Shown in pieces: positions 1 to 7,022 of a stretch of DNA of 14,925 nt; within the stretch, counting starts at the first letter, position 1; each line of letters starts with the position of its first letter. A program made the translations under genes and the position numbers. Location of the stretch: the NCBI GenBank assembly GCA_017437925.1, contig JAFRWQ010000220.1, positions 1 to 14,925 on the forward strand, read 5' to 3'. The notes below the pieces were generated by a model that saw only the letters and a list, made by a program, of their open reading frames with translations, ran no database searches and was not told the origin of the DNA. The stretch comes from Bacillota bacterium (lineage in GTDB: Bacteria > Bacillota_A > Clostridia > Peptostreptococcales > Anaerovoracaceae).

Positions 1-132
1 GGTGCCGACGGAGTAGGTGAAGCTCCCGTCGGGCGCGAACCCGATGTTCTGGACGGTGGCGAAGCATCCCGAGAGGGATAGGGACAGGATCAGAGCCGTA
101 AGGGCATATAGTATCTTGATATGCTTTTTCAT
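1..132 (-). CDS. N-terminus of a fourth paralogous lipoprotein (partial)
   Basis: Only the first 44 codons are in the window; the frame stays open to the left edge. The start ATG at 132-130 is preceded by a strong GGAGG ribosome binding site. The translation begins MKKHIKILYAL and has a basic n-region, a hydrophobic core and a lipobox LSGC with Cys23, so it should be exported and lipidated. After the Cys comes the short motif NIGFAPDGSFTYSV, which matches the post-lipobox stretch of the three complete lipoproteins upstream (for example FSFNADGSVSV in the 381-residue one). It starts 46 nt after the stop of the 630-residue paralogue with no visible terminator between, so the two are probably co-transcribed. 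By analogy it likely ends in SLH repeats, but that part is not visible. Confidence 0.85.
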   Translation of the reverse strand, partial: MKKHIKILYALTALILSLSLSGCFATVQNIGFAPDGSFTYSVGT

Positions 133-178
133 GGGTGTTTCCTCCTTCGTTCTCGCTCGGCTGCGGCTTCGGGATAAA

Positions 179-2071
179 CTACTGCTTGCTGTACCTGTAG
201 AGGTACTCGATCACGTTGGCTCTGGGGCAGTCTCCGTTGACGTCGAAGGTGCCGGTGTAGGTGTCGTCGAGCATGCCGCTTCCCATGGCCCAGGTCAGGG
301 CGTCGCGGTACCACTCGTTGGTCTTCTCGGCCCCGGTGTCCACGGGCCTTCCGACCGCCCTCCAGATGAAGGTCAGTATATGGCTGTTCCTGCAGGTGAC
401 GTAGGGCGAGAAGCTATGGTCTCCTGTGCCGTCGGTGATCTTGTTCTCGACGGCCCAGAGCACCGGCTTATAGAAGTAGTCGGAGGTCTTGACGTCGTAG
501 AAGGGGTTCTCGGCGGTCTTGGGCTCCGGCTCTCCCGCGGCTCTCCACAGGAAGGTCACCACCTGGCCTCTGGTGCAGATGCGGTCGGGGCTGAAGGTGG
601 TCGCGGAGGTGCCGTCGGTCACCTGGGGGCAGGCGTTGTAGGCCCAGTACACCGCGTCGTGATAGTAGGCGGAGTCGGCCACGTCGGTGAAGGGTATTCC
701 TCCCACCGCGTCGAACATGCGGGCCAGATAGACCTTCTTGCCCGACTTGTAGAAGCTGCCGAAATAGGTGTCGGGGGCGTCTCCGTTGATCCAGCCCTCG
801 GTCAGGGGGCTGAATGAGTAGCCGTCGGCGGCGTAGAGGAAGACGTCGGGGGAGTAGAACATGCCCTTGACGAAGGTCTCGCCGGGCTTGACCTCCACCC
901 ACTTATTTACCGACCTGGACTTGGATGAGCAGCGGTACCACACGACGGTCTGGCTGGAAGGATCCAGGGCCCCGGCAGGGGCGGTCTGAACGCTGCACTG
1001 AAGATCCGCCGGGGTCGCTCCCTCTCTGGGAGGATCGATGGTGAACCAGACCTGCTCTATCATGCGCTGCTCCTGGGCTTCACCCTCCAGAGGGCCGAAG
1101 TTGGCAGTTATGCGTATGCGGTTGTCGGAATACTTGACCTTGCTGTAGGTGGTGTCAGAGGGCAGGCCGTTGACGGTGGCTGTCGCTCCGTCGCTGATGC
1201 TGTAGCCTCCCTTTACGTATACGTAGTAGTCGACGGAGTAGTATTCCCCGGTGCGGAAGACGGTGTTCTTATCCTCGATCAGGTCCCAGGTGCCTTCGGC
1301 GTTCTTTCTGAACCAGTAGGTCTTTTCGGTGGACCTGTCTATGCCGTCCGCGCCGTTGTCGGTGACGCTGTAGCTTACGGTGGCGGGAGTGCTGATGCCT
1401 CCTATGGGTTCGCTTATGGTCATGCTGAGGCTTTCGACCACGCCTCCGCTGCTGCCCTCGAGCCAGCCGGAGATGACGGCCTTATAGGAGCTCTCTTTGG
1501 CGTAGAGCATCGCGGTGATAAGCTGGCCGCTTCCGCTGGCGCTTACCGCCGTCCTGTTCTCGTCAAGGCCCTCGGTCGCCCTCACCCCTCCGGGGAAGCG
1601 CAGCTTTACGACCGCCACGGCCTTGTCGGCAAAGGCGGCCTCGGGAGCGTTGTCCGCGTATTCCTCGATCCCTTCTGAGAGCGAGGGTATGTCATAGGTG
1701 AACTCGGCGTACTGGCGGCCTCCGTCGGTCCTTATGACCATGGAGACTCCGTCGGCCTTGTCCACCGCCTTCTGCAGCTCGTCGTAGGAATCGTACTTGT
1801 TTATGACGGGAGCAATGCCCCAGTAGGTCTCTCCCTCAGCCTCGAACCAGTCCAGGGTGCCCCCGGCGGCGGTCTCGGTCTTGTAGTACTCTTGGGGGGT
1901 GGTGCCCAGGCTGCTTATGTAGGACTCGGCGAAATACTCGGAGCTGGCGTACTGGACGCTGCCGTCGCCCAAGAAGCTGAGCTCGAAAGTCTCGGCAACG
2001 CAGCCCGAGAGCAGGCTCAGGGCCAGCAGCAGGGCCGTGAGCAGCGCCGCGGTCTTAAACTGTCTTTTCAT
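179..2071 (-). CDS. SLH-domain lipoprotein with two central beta-rich repeats
   Basis: A 630-residue predicted surface lipoprotein. Residues 1-24 form a lipoprotein signal (MKRQFKTAALL..., lipobox LSGC, Cys24). Residues about 25-208 are the N-terminal domain shared by the family: a DGSVQY strand, TPQEYY near 58-63, TYWG near 82-85, and RFPGGVR near 158-164. Two repeats follow, about 213-328 and 339-456, each with a D/E-P-x-x-G-type opening, a YW/WY aromatic pair, an F-x-x-G-x-(Y/F)Y turn and a (T/G)-x-x-(V/I)-NG strand. Residues 461-630 contain three SLH repeats (FTDV start; TRGQVVTFLWRAAG in the first), which bind secondary wall polymer. Each SLH repeat has a Cys just before its polar motif (499, 560, 615). 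The start is supported by AAGGGG 9 nt upstream; the stop is TAG. The molecular role is unknown; membrane-to-wall tethering is inferred. Confidence 0.9.
   Translation of the reverse strand: MKRQFKTAALLTALLLALSLLSGCVAETFELSFLGDGSVQYASSEYFAESYISSLGTTPQEYYKTETAAGGTLDWFEAEGETYWGIAPVINKYDSYDELQKAVDKADGVSMVIRTDGGRQYAEFTYDIPSLSEGIEEYADNAPEAAFADKAVAVVKLRFPGGVRATEGLDENRTAVSASGSGQLITAMLYAKESSYKAVISGWLEGSSGGVVESLSMTISEPIGGISTPATVSYSVTDNGADGIDRSTEKTYWFRKNAEGTWDLIEDKNTVFRTGEYYSVDYYVYVKGGYSISDGATATVNGLPSDTTYSKVKYSDNRIRITANFGPLEGEAQEQRMIEQVWFTIDPPREGATPADLQCSVQTAPAGALDPSSQTVVWYRCSSKSRSVNKWVEVKPGETFVKGMFYSPDVFLYAADGYSFSPLTEGWINGDAPDTYFGSFYKSGKKVYLARMFDAVGGIPFTDVADSAYYHDAVYWAYNACPQVTDGTSATTFSPDRICTRGQVVTFLWRAAGEPEPKTAENPFYDVKTSDYFYKPVLWAVENKITDGTGDHSFSPYVTCRNSHILTFIWRAVGRPVDTGAEKTNEWYRDALTWAMGSGMLDDTYTGTFDVNGDCPRANVIEYLYRYSKQ
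453..478 (-). repeat. 26-nt identity between paralogous lipoprotein genes, copy 1
   Basis: Within the second SLH repeat of the 630-residue lipoprotein gene. Identical over 26 bases to 2475-2500 in the 776-residue gene, encoding FYKPVLWA in both. The match extends outward with few mismatches. The 381-residue paralogue has only a diverged version (FYEPVLWA), so this points to recent duplication or gene conversion between the two larger genes. Confidence 0.8.
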
Positions 2072-2139
2072 CTTGAATTACCCCTTGTATCGTTCATTTC
2101 GGGAACGCTTGTTTATCTCCATACATAATTACAATAAAA

Positions 2140-2167
2140 CAAAAGGCTTGAAAACTCAAGCCTTTTG
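2140..2167 (-). terminator. Intrinsic terminator after the 776-residue lipoprotein gene
   Basis: A perfect 11-bp inverted repeat (CAAAAGGCTTG / CAAGCCTTTTG) with a 6-nt loop lies 46 nt past the TAA stop of the upstream gene. On the minus strand it is followed by GTTTTATTG, a moderate U-tract. The A/T-rich stem ends make it nearly symmetrical, but no converging plus-strand gene exists here, so it should serve minus-strand transcription. Confidence 0.8.
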
Positions 2168-2212
2168 ACATTACATATTATTTACACAGACGGTCCCGCG
2201 GGGCCTTTGGAT

Positions 2213-4543
2213 TTACTCCGCGTCCATAAACGCGAATCTGTAGAGGTAGTAGACCACGTTCTTTCTCGGGCAGTCTGACTTGACGTCGTAGGCGCCTTCG
2301 AATGAGCCAAGTATGATCTCGTTCTCTCCTGCCCAGTTGAGGGCCTCTTCGTACCAGCCGTCCTCTCCGGCGCCCACGGCCCTGTAGAGGAAGGTCAGTA
2401 TGTGGGCGTTGGTGCAGTTCTTTACCGGGCTGAATGTGGTCGCGGAGGTGCCTTCGGTCACGCCGTTCTCGATCGCCCAGAGCACCGGCTTATAGAAGTA
2501 ATCGTCCTCCTTTACGTCGGTGAAGGGATTGACCCTGGTCTTGGGCTCGGGGCATCCCACGGCTCTCCAGAGGAAGGTGACCACCTGGCCCCTGGTGCAG
2601 GTCTGTTCGGGCATGAACTTGTCCTTGCCGTTGCCGTCGGTGATCTGGGGCTTGGCGTTGAAGCCCCAGTCCACGGCGTCCTCATAGTATGCGCCCTTGG
2701 GGACGTCGGTAAAGGGGGTGCCGGTCTTTTCAACAGTTTCGCCCAGCTTTCCGAAGCTGTGAAATACGGTCATGACGCCGTTTTCGAAAAGCTCCGCGGC
2801 GGTCTGGTTGGTCGGCTTATCGTTTATATACGCCTTGGTCTTTCCGCTGACGGCGTATCCGCTGCCCGGCGAGATGATACCGCTGTAGGCGTAATACTTT
2901 CCGTCCTCGAATTTTTCATCCTTGCCCATAGGCGTCCAGTCTTCGAGGTCCGCGCTGTCCGCGGAACACCTGAGCCATACGCCCCCTTTGACCGCAACGG
3001 CGTTCTCGGAACCGTCGCCGTAGACAGCGCCGGGAGCAGCGGGCTTCTCGCCGGCTTTCGGGGCATCAAGCTCGATCTCGACCTTGCTCACCGGCTTTCC
3101 GGCCGCATTTTCAAGCTTTCCGAAATCATGGAAGACATCCGCTCTGTCGATGCTGCCGGCGCTCACCAGGTCCATAAGCTTCTGGTTGGTCTCCTCGCCG
3201 TTAATATATGCCTTAGTAAGATCCGGATCGAAGACATAAGGACTCTGGGCCCGGATACTAAGGCTTAGGGCATAGCTCTTGCCTTCCTCGAAGGCCGAAC
3301 CTATGTCCGCAATCTGCCATGCCATAACGTCCCAGGCCGCGGACTCATTGGCGCAGACCAGCCATTCGCATCTGCCGATCTTTACGCCGGTCTGCCCGCC
3401 GTCCACCAGTATGCTCTCGGGCACCTTTATCTCGGCGCCCACAGCCGGAGGATCCGCCTCTATGCTGATCTTCTTCAGGGGCTTTGTCTCTATCAGCTTG
3501 CCGAAGCAGTGGAATACGTTGGCTGTATGCTCATCCTCGTAAAGAGGGATCGCCATCTGGTCGGTCCTTCTGCCGTTCACCTCGGCGGTCACGCCTTCGC
3601 CGAAAGTAAATTCATAGTCCCAGATATCGGACTTCACCGTCATAAGGACGGCGTAATAGTATCCCTCTTCAAACACCGGGGTCGGGCCCTCGAATACCGG
3701 AAGCGCGGAGTATCCTTCGCCGGAATACTCATATGACCAGCCGGCAAATTCCTCCCATCCGCCCAGGGATGTGCTCGGCGACTTGCTTCTAAGCCAGTAC
3801 ACGCTGCGCGGCATGATAGAAAACTCTTCATCTCCTCCGTCGCCGGCAGTCAGATCGCGGGGCTCTCCGGGCTCTGCGCCGATCTCGGGCTCATCGATGT
3901 CGAAGAAAAGATCGTATATGACGGGAGCAGGCTTTCTGTAAAGCCCGTATATGGTGTACGTGTACGGCTCTGACTTGCAGGGCAGGGTCACGACTATATT
4001 TTTGCCGCCGACCTTTCCCTTGTCGAATTTGATGTCCGGATCGGAGGGATCGTACCAGCCGTAGGGGCACGAAAGCTTCAGCCTGCAGAGGGCCAATTCT
4101 TCGTACTCTTCATATTCGGACGGATCCGCGCCGCTGACATTGATACTGCCGGGTTCGACCGTGACGGCCAGCTTCAAACTGTATTCCCGGCCCTTTTTCA
4201 CGATCTCGGCCTTTATCGCGTCTGTTGCGTTCAAAGCCTCCAGGACCTCGTCGGAATCGCCGTATCCGACGACCTCCGTCTCAAAGCCCCAGTACTTATG
4301 CCCTTTGTAACTGTCGCTTATGAGGGTGTTTCCCGCCGCTATCTGGTCTTTGAAGTATTCCTGCGGAGTGGAATGGCATTTTTCCGTTATGAACTCCTCC
4401 AGCACCAGACTCGAGTAGCTGAACGATTCCGGGCCATCCTTGCCGACGGAGATCGTAAGACCTATCATCACGCAGCCGGACAGCAGGCCGGTGATCAGGG
4501 CCGCCGCCAGCAGCAGGGCCGCCGTTTTAAAGCGCTTTTTCAT
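2213..4543 (-). CDS. SLH-domain lipoprotein with three central beta-rich repeats
   Basis: The longest member of the tandem family (776 residues). Lipoprotein signal with LSGC, Cys24. The N-terminal domain (about 25-205) has STPQEYF at 58-64 and KYWG at 83-86, but the FPGGVR motif of its paralogues is replaced by SCPYGWY. Three repeats follow, about 210-350, 355-477 and 485-600. Each opens with a D-x-P/E-x-x-G segment, has a Trp strand, an F-E-(E/D)-G-(Y/K)-x-YA turn and a V/I-NG-x-x-T-(D/N)-Q motif, and ends in FH-x-FGKL. The second and third are most alike, suggesting recent duplication. Residues 611-776 carry three SLH repeats with Cys649, Cys710 and Cys758 just before each polar motif. Start supported by GAGGTG 4-5 nt upstream; stop TAA followed by an intrinsic terminator. 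It appears to be its own transcription unit. Function not recognised beyond wall attachment. Confidence 0.9.
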   Translation of the reverse strand: MKKRFKTAALLLAAALITGLLSGCVMIGLTISVGKDGPESFSYSSLVLEEFITEKCHSTPQEYFKDQIAAGNTLISDSYKGHKYWGFETEVVGYGDSDEVLEALNATDAIKAEIVKKGREYSLKLAVTVEPGSINVSGADPSEYEEYEELALCRLKLSCPYGWYDPSDPDIKFDKGKVGGKNIVVTLPCKSEPYTYTIYGLYRKPAPVIYDLFFDIDEPEIGAEPGEPRDLTAGDGGDEEFSIMPRSVYWLRSKSPSTSLGGWEEFAGWSYEYSGEGYSALPVFEGPTPVFEEGYYYAVLMTVKSDIWDYEFTFGEGVTAEVNGRRTDQMAIPLYEDEHTANVFHCFGKLIETKPLKKISIEADPPAVGAEIKVPESILVDGGQTGVKIGRCEWLVCANESAAWDVMAWQIADIGSAFEEGKSYALSLSIRAQSPYVFDPDLTKAYINGEETNQKLMDLVSAGSIDRADVFHDFGKLENAAGKPVSKVEIELDAPKAGEKPAAPGAVYGDGSENAVAVKGGVWLRCSADSADLEDWTPMGKDEKFEDGKYYAYSGIISPGSGYAVSGKTKAYINDKPTNQTAAELFENGVMTVFHSFGKLGETVEKTGTPFTDVPKGAYYEDAVDWGFNAKPQITDGNGKDKFMPEQTCTRGQVVTFLWRAVGCPEPKTRVNPFTDVKEDDYFYKPVLWAIENGVTEGTSATTFSPVKNCTNAHILTFLYRAVGAGEDGWYEEALNWAGENEIILGSFEGAYDVKSDCPRKNVVYYLYRFAFMDAE
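2475..2500 (-). repeat. 26-nt identity between paralogous lipoprotein genes, copy 2
   Basis: The matching copy of 453-478, in the second SLH repeat of the 776-residue lipoprotein gene. It is in direct orientation about 2 kb away, so recombination between the copies would delete most of one lipoprotein gene and fuse the two. Confidence 0.8.
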
Positions 4544-4595
4544 TTTGCACCTCTTTCATATATTAAATCGGTGAAGTAAAAACGATGCACAGAAA

Positions 4596-4628
4596 GCATG
4601 GAACGCGCGGCGCGCGTCTTTTCCATGC
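4596..4628 (-). other. Strong GC-rich hairpin in the leader of the 776-residue lipoprotein gene
   Basis: An 8-bp outer stem (GCATGGAA / TTCCATGC) encloses a second stem of alternating CGCGC / GCGCG, with a small TCTT bulge on one side. It sits about 50 nt upstream of the start codon, between the preceding terminator and the ribosome binding site. On the minus strand it is followed by TTTCTG, too weak a U-tract for a convincing terminator. It could be an attenuator-like element or an mRNA-stabilising 5' hairpin; the role is inferred. Confidence 0.5.
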
Positions 4629-4697
4629 CGCAATTGATTCTATAAGTAAACAATACCGCAATTCCTTCTATTCTTCAATGGCACAAGCCCGGCAAAC

Positions 4698-4727
4698 ACA
4701 AAAAAAGCGGCCCGAAAGGGCCGCTTT
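4698..4727 (-). terminator. Strong intrinsic terminator after the 381-residue lipoprotein gene
   Basis: A perfect 10-bp stem (AAAGCGGCCC / GGGCCGCTTT) closed by a 4-nt loop (GAAA on the plus strand, TTTC in the minus-strand transcript). It is followed on the minus strand by an uninterrupted run of T residues and begins 14 nt beyond the TGA stop at 4742-4744. This is a textbook Rho-independent terminator and separates this gene from the next lipoprotein gene. Confidence 0.93.
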
Positions 4728-4741
4728 GCGGTAAGTTTTTC

Positions 4742-5887
4742 TCAATTATATGACTTTAAGGCGGAAACGTATCTGAAAAGGTATTCCACGACGTTGGCCC
4801 TGGGACAGCCGGCGGTGAGCTCGAACTCGCCGTTATAGGTGCCTTCGATGAGGCCGCAGTCTTTAGCCCAGTTGTAGGCTTCCGTGAACCATCCGTCCTC
4901 GCCTATGCCGACGGCCCTGTAGATGAAGGTCAGTATGTGGTCGTATCTGCAGGGATTCTTGGGGCTGAAGGTGGTGGGGGAGGTGCCGTCGGTTATGCCT
5001 TCTTCGACCGCCCAGAGGACGGGCTCATAGAACCAGTCGGTCTCGGCGACATCGGCGAAGGGGTTGACGGTATTCTTGGGCTGAGGCTTTCCGGCGGCTC
5101 TCCAGAGGAAGGTAACGACCTCCGCCCTGTTGCAGGTCTTGCCCGGGGTAAAGGTGGTGGGAGAGGTGCCGTCGGTCACCTGGGGATCGGCGTTATATGC
5201 CCATTCGACCGCTTCGTAAAAGTAGTCGGCGGGGCTCACGTCGGTGAAGGGCAGGCTGCTCTTGTCGGGTTCGCCCTCCATCCAGCCTTCGACTGTGACG
5301 GTCCAGTCGGTCTCGCCGCTGCTTACGGTGAGGGTGACGGTATTGCCGCTGACGGAGTAGCTTCCGGGATCCGCGCCTCTTACGCTCCTCACTCCGCCGG
5401 GGAAGCTGAGGGAGAGGCGGGCCAGCACGACATCTTCAAGATCTTCGGCATTGATGCCTTCTATCTGACTCAGCTCGGCGGCCGCTTCTTCTGAGCTCAC
5501 TGTGTATTCCACTTTCAGGGCTTTGCGTCCGTCTTCGCTGGATTCGGTGATGTTCCAGGGGATCTGGTCGAGATTTTCGTCGCGGTATTTGAGAAGCTCA
5601 GCCACGCTGCCGAAGCCTGTGTCCCTGCAGAACCCGTAGTAGGTCTTGCCGTTGGCATAGGCAGTGCTGATGTCGTATACCGGCTCGTCAAGGCTGGCGA
5701 AGAACTCCTGTGGGGTCTGGTCTATGGACTTGAAGTAATCCTCGCTGTAGTAGAAGCCGTCGGTGACGCTGACGCTGCCGTCGGCGTTGAAGCTGAAGCC
5801 GGTCTCCGCCAGCACGCAGCCGGAAAGGGCTGCCAGCAGCATGACGGCCGTCAGGATCAGGGCGGCGGTCTTTTTCCTTTTGCTCAT
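4742..5887 (-). CDS. Short SLH-domain lipoprotein without central repeats
   Basis: A 381-residue predicted lipoprotein and the minimal form of the family. Signal peptide with LSGC, Cys24. The N-terminal domain (about 25-205) carries FNADGSVSV, TPQEFF at 58-63, TYYG at 82-85 and SFPGGVRSVRGADPG at 161-175. The last part loosely recalls LppM-type lipoprotein domains, a weak resemblance I would not rely on. Three SLH repeats follow directly (FTDV at 214; second near 278; third near 331), with Cys252, Cys313 and Cys361 just before the R-containing motifs. Unlike its two larger relatives it has no beta-rich repeats between the domains. Start supported by GAGGT 7 nt upstream. It has its own promoter candidate and a strong terminator, so it is probably monocistronic. 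A membrane-to-wall tether or wall-associated sensor is inferred, not shown. Confidence 0.92.
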   Translation of the reverse strand: MSKRKKTAALILTAVMLLAALSGCVLAETGFSFNADGSVSVTDGFYYSEDYFKSIDQTPQEFFASLDEPVYDISTAYANGKTYYGFCRDTGFGSVAELLKYRDENLDQIPWNITESSEDGRKALKVEYTVSSEEAAAELSQIEGINAEDLEDVVLARLSLSFPGGVRSVRGADPGSYSVSGNTVTLTVSSGETDWTVTVEGWMEGEPDKSSLPFTDVSPADYFYEAVEWAYNADPQVTDGTSPTTFTPGKTCNRAEVVTFLWRAAGKPQPKNTVNPFADVAETDWFYEPVLWAVEEGITDGTSPTTFSPKNPCRYDHILTFIYRAVGIGEDGWFTEAYNWAKDCGLIEGTYNGEFELTAGCPRANVVEYLFRYVSALKSYN

Positions 5888-5964
5888 GTTTTTACCTCGT
5901 TGGTCTGTCGTTTTTTAAGGGGGCGGGTGGCCCCGGCGGGACCCGGAGGGAACCGCTAACTGAC

Positions 5965-5993
5965 AGAATACATTATAAAGCTTTATTTTTCAA
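5965..5993 (-). promoter_or_regulatory. Candidate sigma-A promoter for the 381-residue lipoprotein gene
   Basis: On the minus strand, TTGAAA (5993-5988) is separated by 17 nt from TATTCT (5970-5965). A perfect TATAAT (5977-5972) lies just upstream of that -10 but has no good -35 at 16-18 nt. The AT-rich block is the only one in an otherwise GC-rich intergenic stretch. It would give a leader of about 70 nt, C-rich before the GAGGT ribosome binding site. Confidence 0.55.
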
Positions 5994-6021
5994 GCTTTTT
6001 GACGTAATTAGGAAGCTGCGG

Positions 6022-6049
6022 CCGGGTCCGGGGACAAAGAGGGACCCGG
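6022..6049 (-). other. GC-rich inverted repeat downstream of prmC
   Basis: An 8-bp perfect inverted repeat (CCGGGTCC / GGACCCGG) with a 12-nt spacer lies about 40 nt after the prmC stop. There is no T-run after it on either strand, so it is not a standard intrinsic terminator; it may protect the mRNA end or assist termination. A further copy of GGGACCCGG occurs near 5938-5946. Confidence 0.4.
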
Positions 6050-6089
6050 GATCCGGTCCGAAGCGGCTTATCGCCATGGGTCCATTTCG

Positions 6090-7022
6090 TCAGCTGAGAT
6101 CTTTGGTTTTTTCGCAGTAAAGCATTCGGTCCAGGCCGTTGAGGTCCTTTCTGACTTCGATGTTTTCAAAGGTCCCGGTATCTTCGGCGAGGGCTTTGAC
6201 CGCGCCGCCCTGATCTTCCCCTATCTCGATGAGGAGCAGGCCGCCGGGGGAAAGCCTCTTGGGAGCTTCTTTGATGATGCGCCTTACGATGTCAAGGCCG
6301 TCCTCTCCCCCGTCCAGGGCGAGGAGAGGCTCGTGGTCTTTAACGTCTGCCATGAGGCCCGGAATGTCTCCGGTCGGAATGTAGGGAGGATTGCTCACTA
6401 TGATATCGAAGGGGCCTGAAAGGGGGCCTTCGCTTCCGTCCCCGAAGAGGTCGGCTAAAACAAATGTTATATAACAATCGTATCGTGACGCGTTGAGCCC
6501 TGCGATTTCAAGGGCTTCGGGGGATATGTCGCTTGCCGTGACGTCCGCAAAGGGGAAGCGGCGCTTGAGGTATACGGCAAGAGCACCCGAGCCGGTGCAG
6601 AGATCAAGGATCCTGGGAGCGGGGTCCTTTTCGGCAGGGTCCGGGTCTTCCGAAGAATGCGCGTCAAAGATGCGGCCTGCCGCTCCGAAGCGCTTTTCCA
6701 TCCATTCCGCCGCGGTCTCGGCCGTAAGCTCGGTGTCCTGCCTGGGTATAAGCACCCTTTCATCGGCGAAAAGCTCAAGGTCCATGAAATAGGCCTTCCC
6801 CAGCACGTACTGAAGGGGCCTGCCCGAAAGCCTTTCCGAAAGAAGCTCCTCCGCCCTTTCCAGCTCTTCGGCCCCGGCTTCATTCCTTTGGGAGGTGAAG
6901 AGCCAGAGCCTGTCCTTTCCGAAGGCGGCCAGTACGATCTTCTCGGCCTCGTCTTCGGGACAGGGGCAGCCTGCTACGCTGAGGCTTTTTATGCATTTGT
7001 TCAGAAGCTCTCTTATCGTCAT
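6090..7022 (-). CDS. prmC: Peptide chain release factor N5-glutamine methyltransferase
   Basis: PrmC (HemK) methylates the glutamine of the GGQ motif in release factors RF1 and RF2, using S-adenosylmethionine, in the cytoplasm. The 310-residue product shows the full family pattern. An N-terminal helical domain leads to GRPLQYVLG (67-75) and VLIPRQDTE (90-98). The SAM-binding motif I is LDLCTGSGALAV (139-150), with Asp165 of the next strand in TASDIS, and the catalytic NPPY is at 211-214. A proline- and acid-rich insert of about 20 residues (about 117-136), ahead of motif I, makes it longer than typical members (about 280). No clear Shine-Dalgarno precedes the ATG, and no in-frame alternative looks better. 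It lies downstream of rho and DUF1385, but a terminator separates them; the usual partner prfA is not adjacent. Confidence 0.96.
   Translation of the reverse strand: MTIRELLNKCIKSLSVAGCPCPEDEAEKIVLAAFGKDRLWLFTSQRNEAGAEELERAEELLSERLSGRPLQYVLGKAYFMDLELFADERVLIPRQDTELTAETAAEWMEKRFGAAGRIFDAHSSEDPDPAEKDPAPRILDLCTGSGALAVYLKRRFPFADVTASDISPEALEIAGLNASRYDCYITFVLADLFGDGSEGPLSGPFDIIVSNPPYIPTGDIPGLMADVKDHEPLLALDGGEDGLDIVRRIIKEAPKRLSPGGLLLIEIGEDQGGAVKALAEDTGTFENIEVRKDLNGLDRMLYCEKTKDLS

Noticed and set aside
133..178. Possible terminator or promoter between the last two lipoprotein genes
   Set aside because: Only 46 nt, with no stable hairpin, T-run or promoter boxes; co-transcription is simpler.
17..817. 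Long plus-strand open frame (266 codons) opposite two lipoprotein genes
   Set aside because: Gly/Val/His-rich translation with no domain, signal or ribosome binding site; it mirrors the GC-rich SLH coding sequence on the minus strand.
2091..2107. Small hairpin CGTTC / GAACG just before the 630-residue gene
   Set aside because: A 5-bp stem with a 7-nt loop is within chance expectation, and no matching element precedes the sister genes.
2402..3268. Plus-strand open frame (288 codons) inside the 776-residue lipoprotein gene
   Set aside because: Antisense shadow of a well-supported gene with no start signal or recognisable motif.
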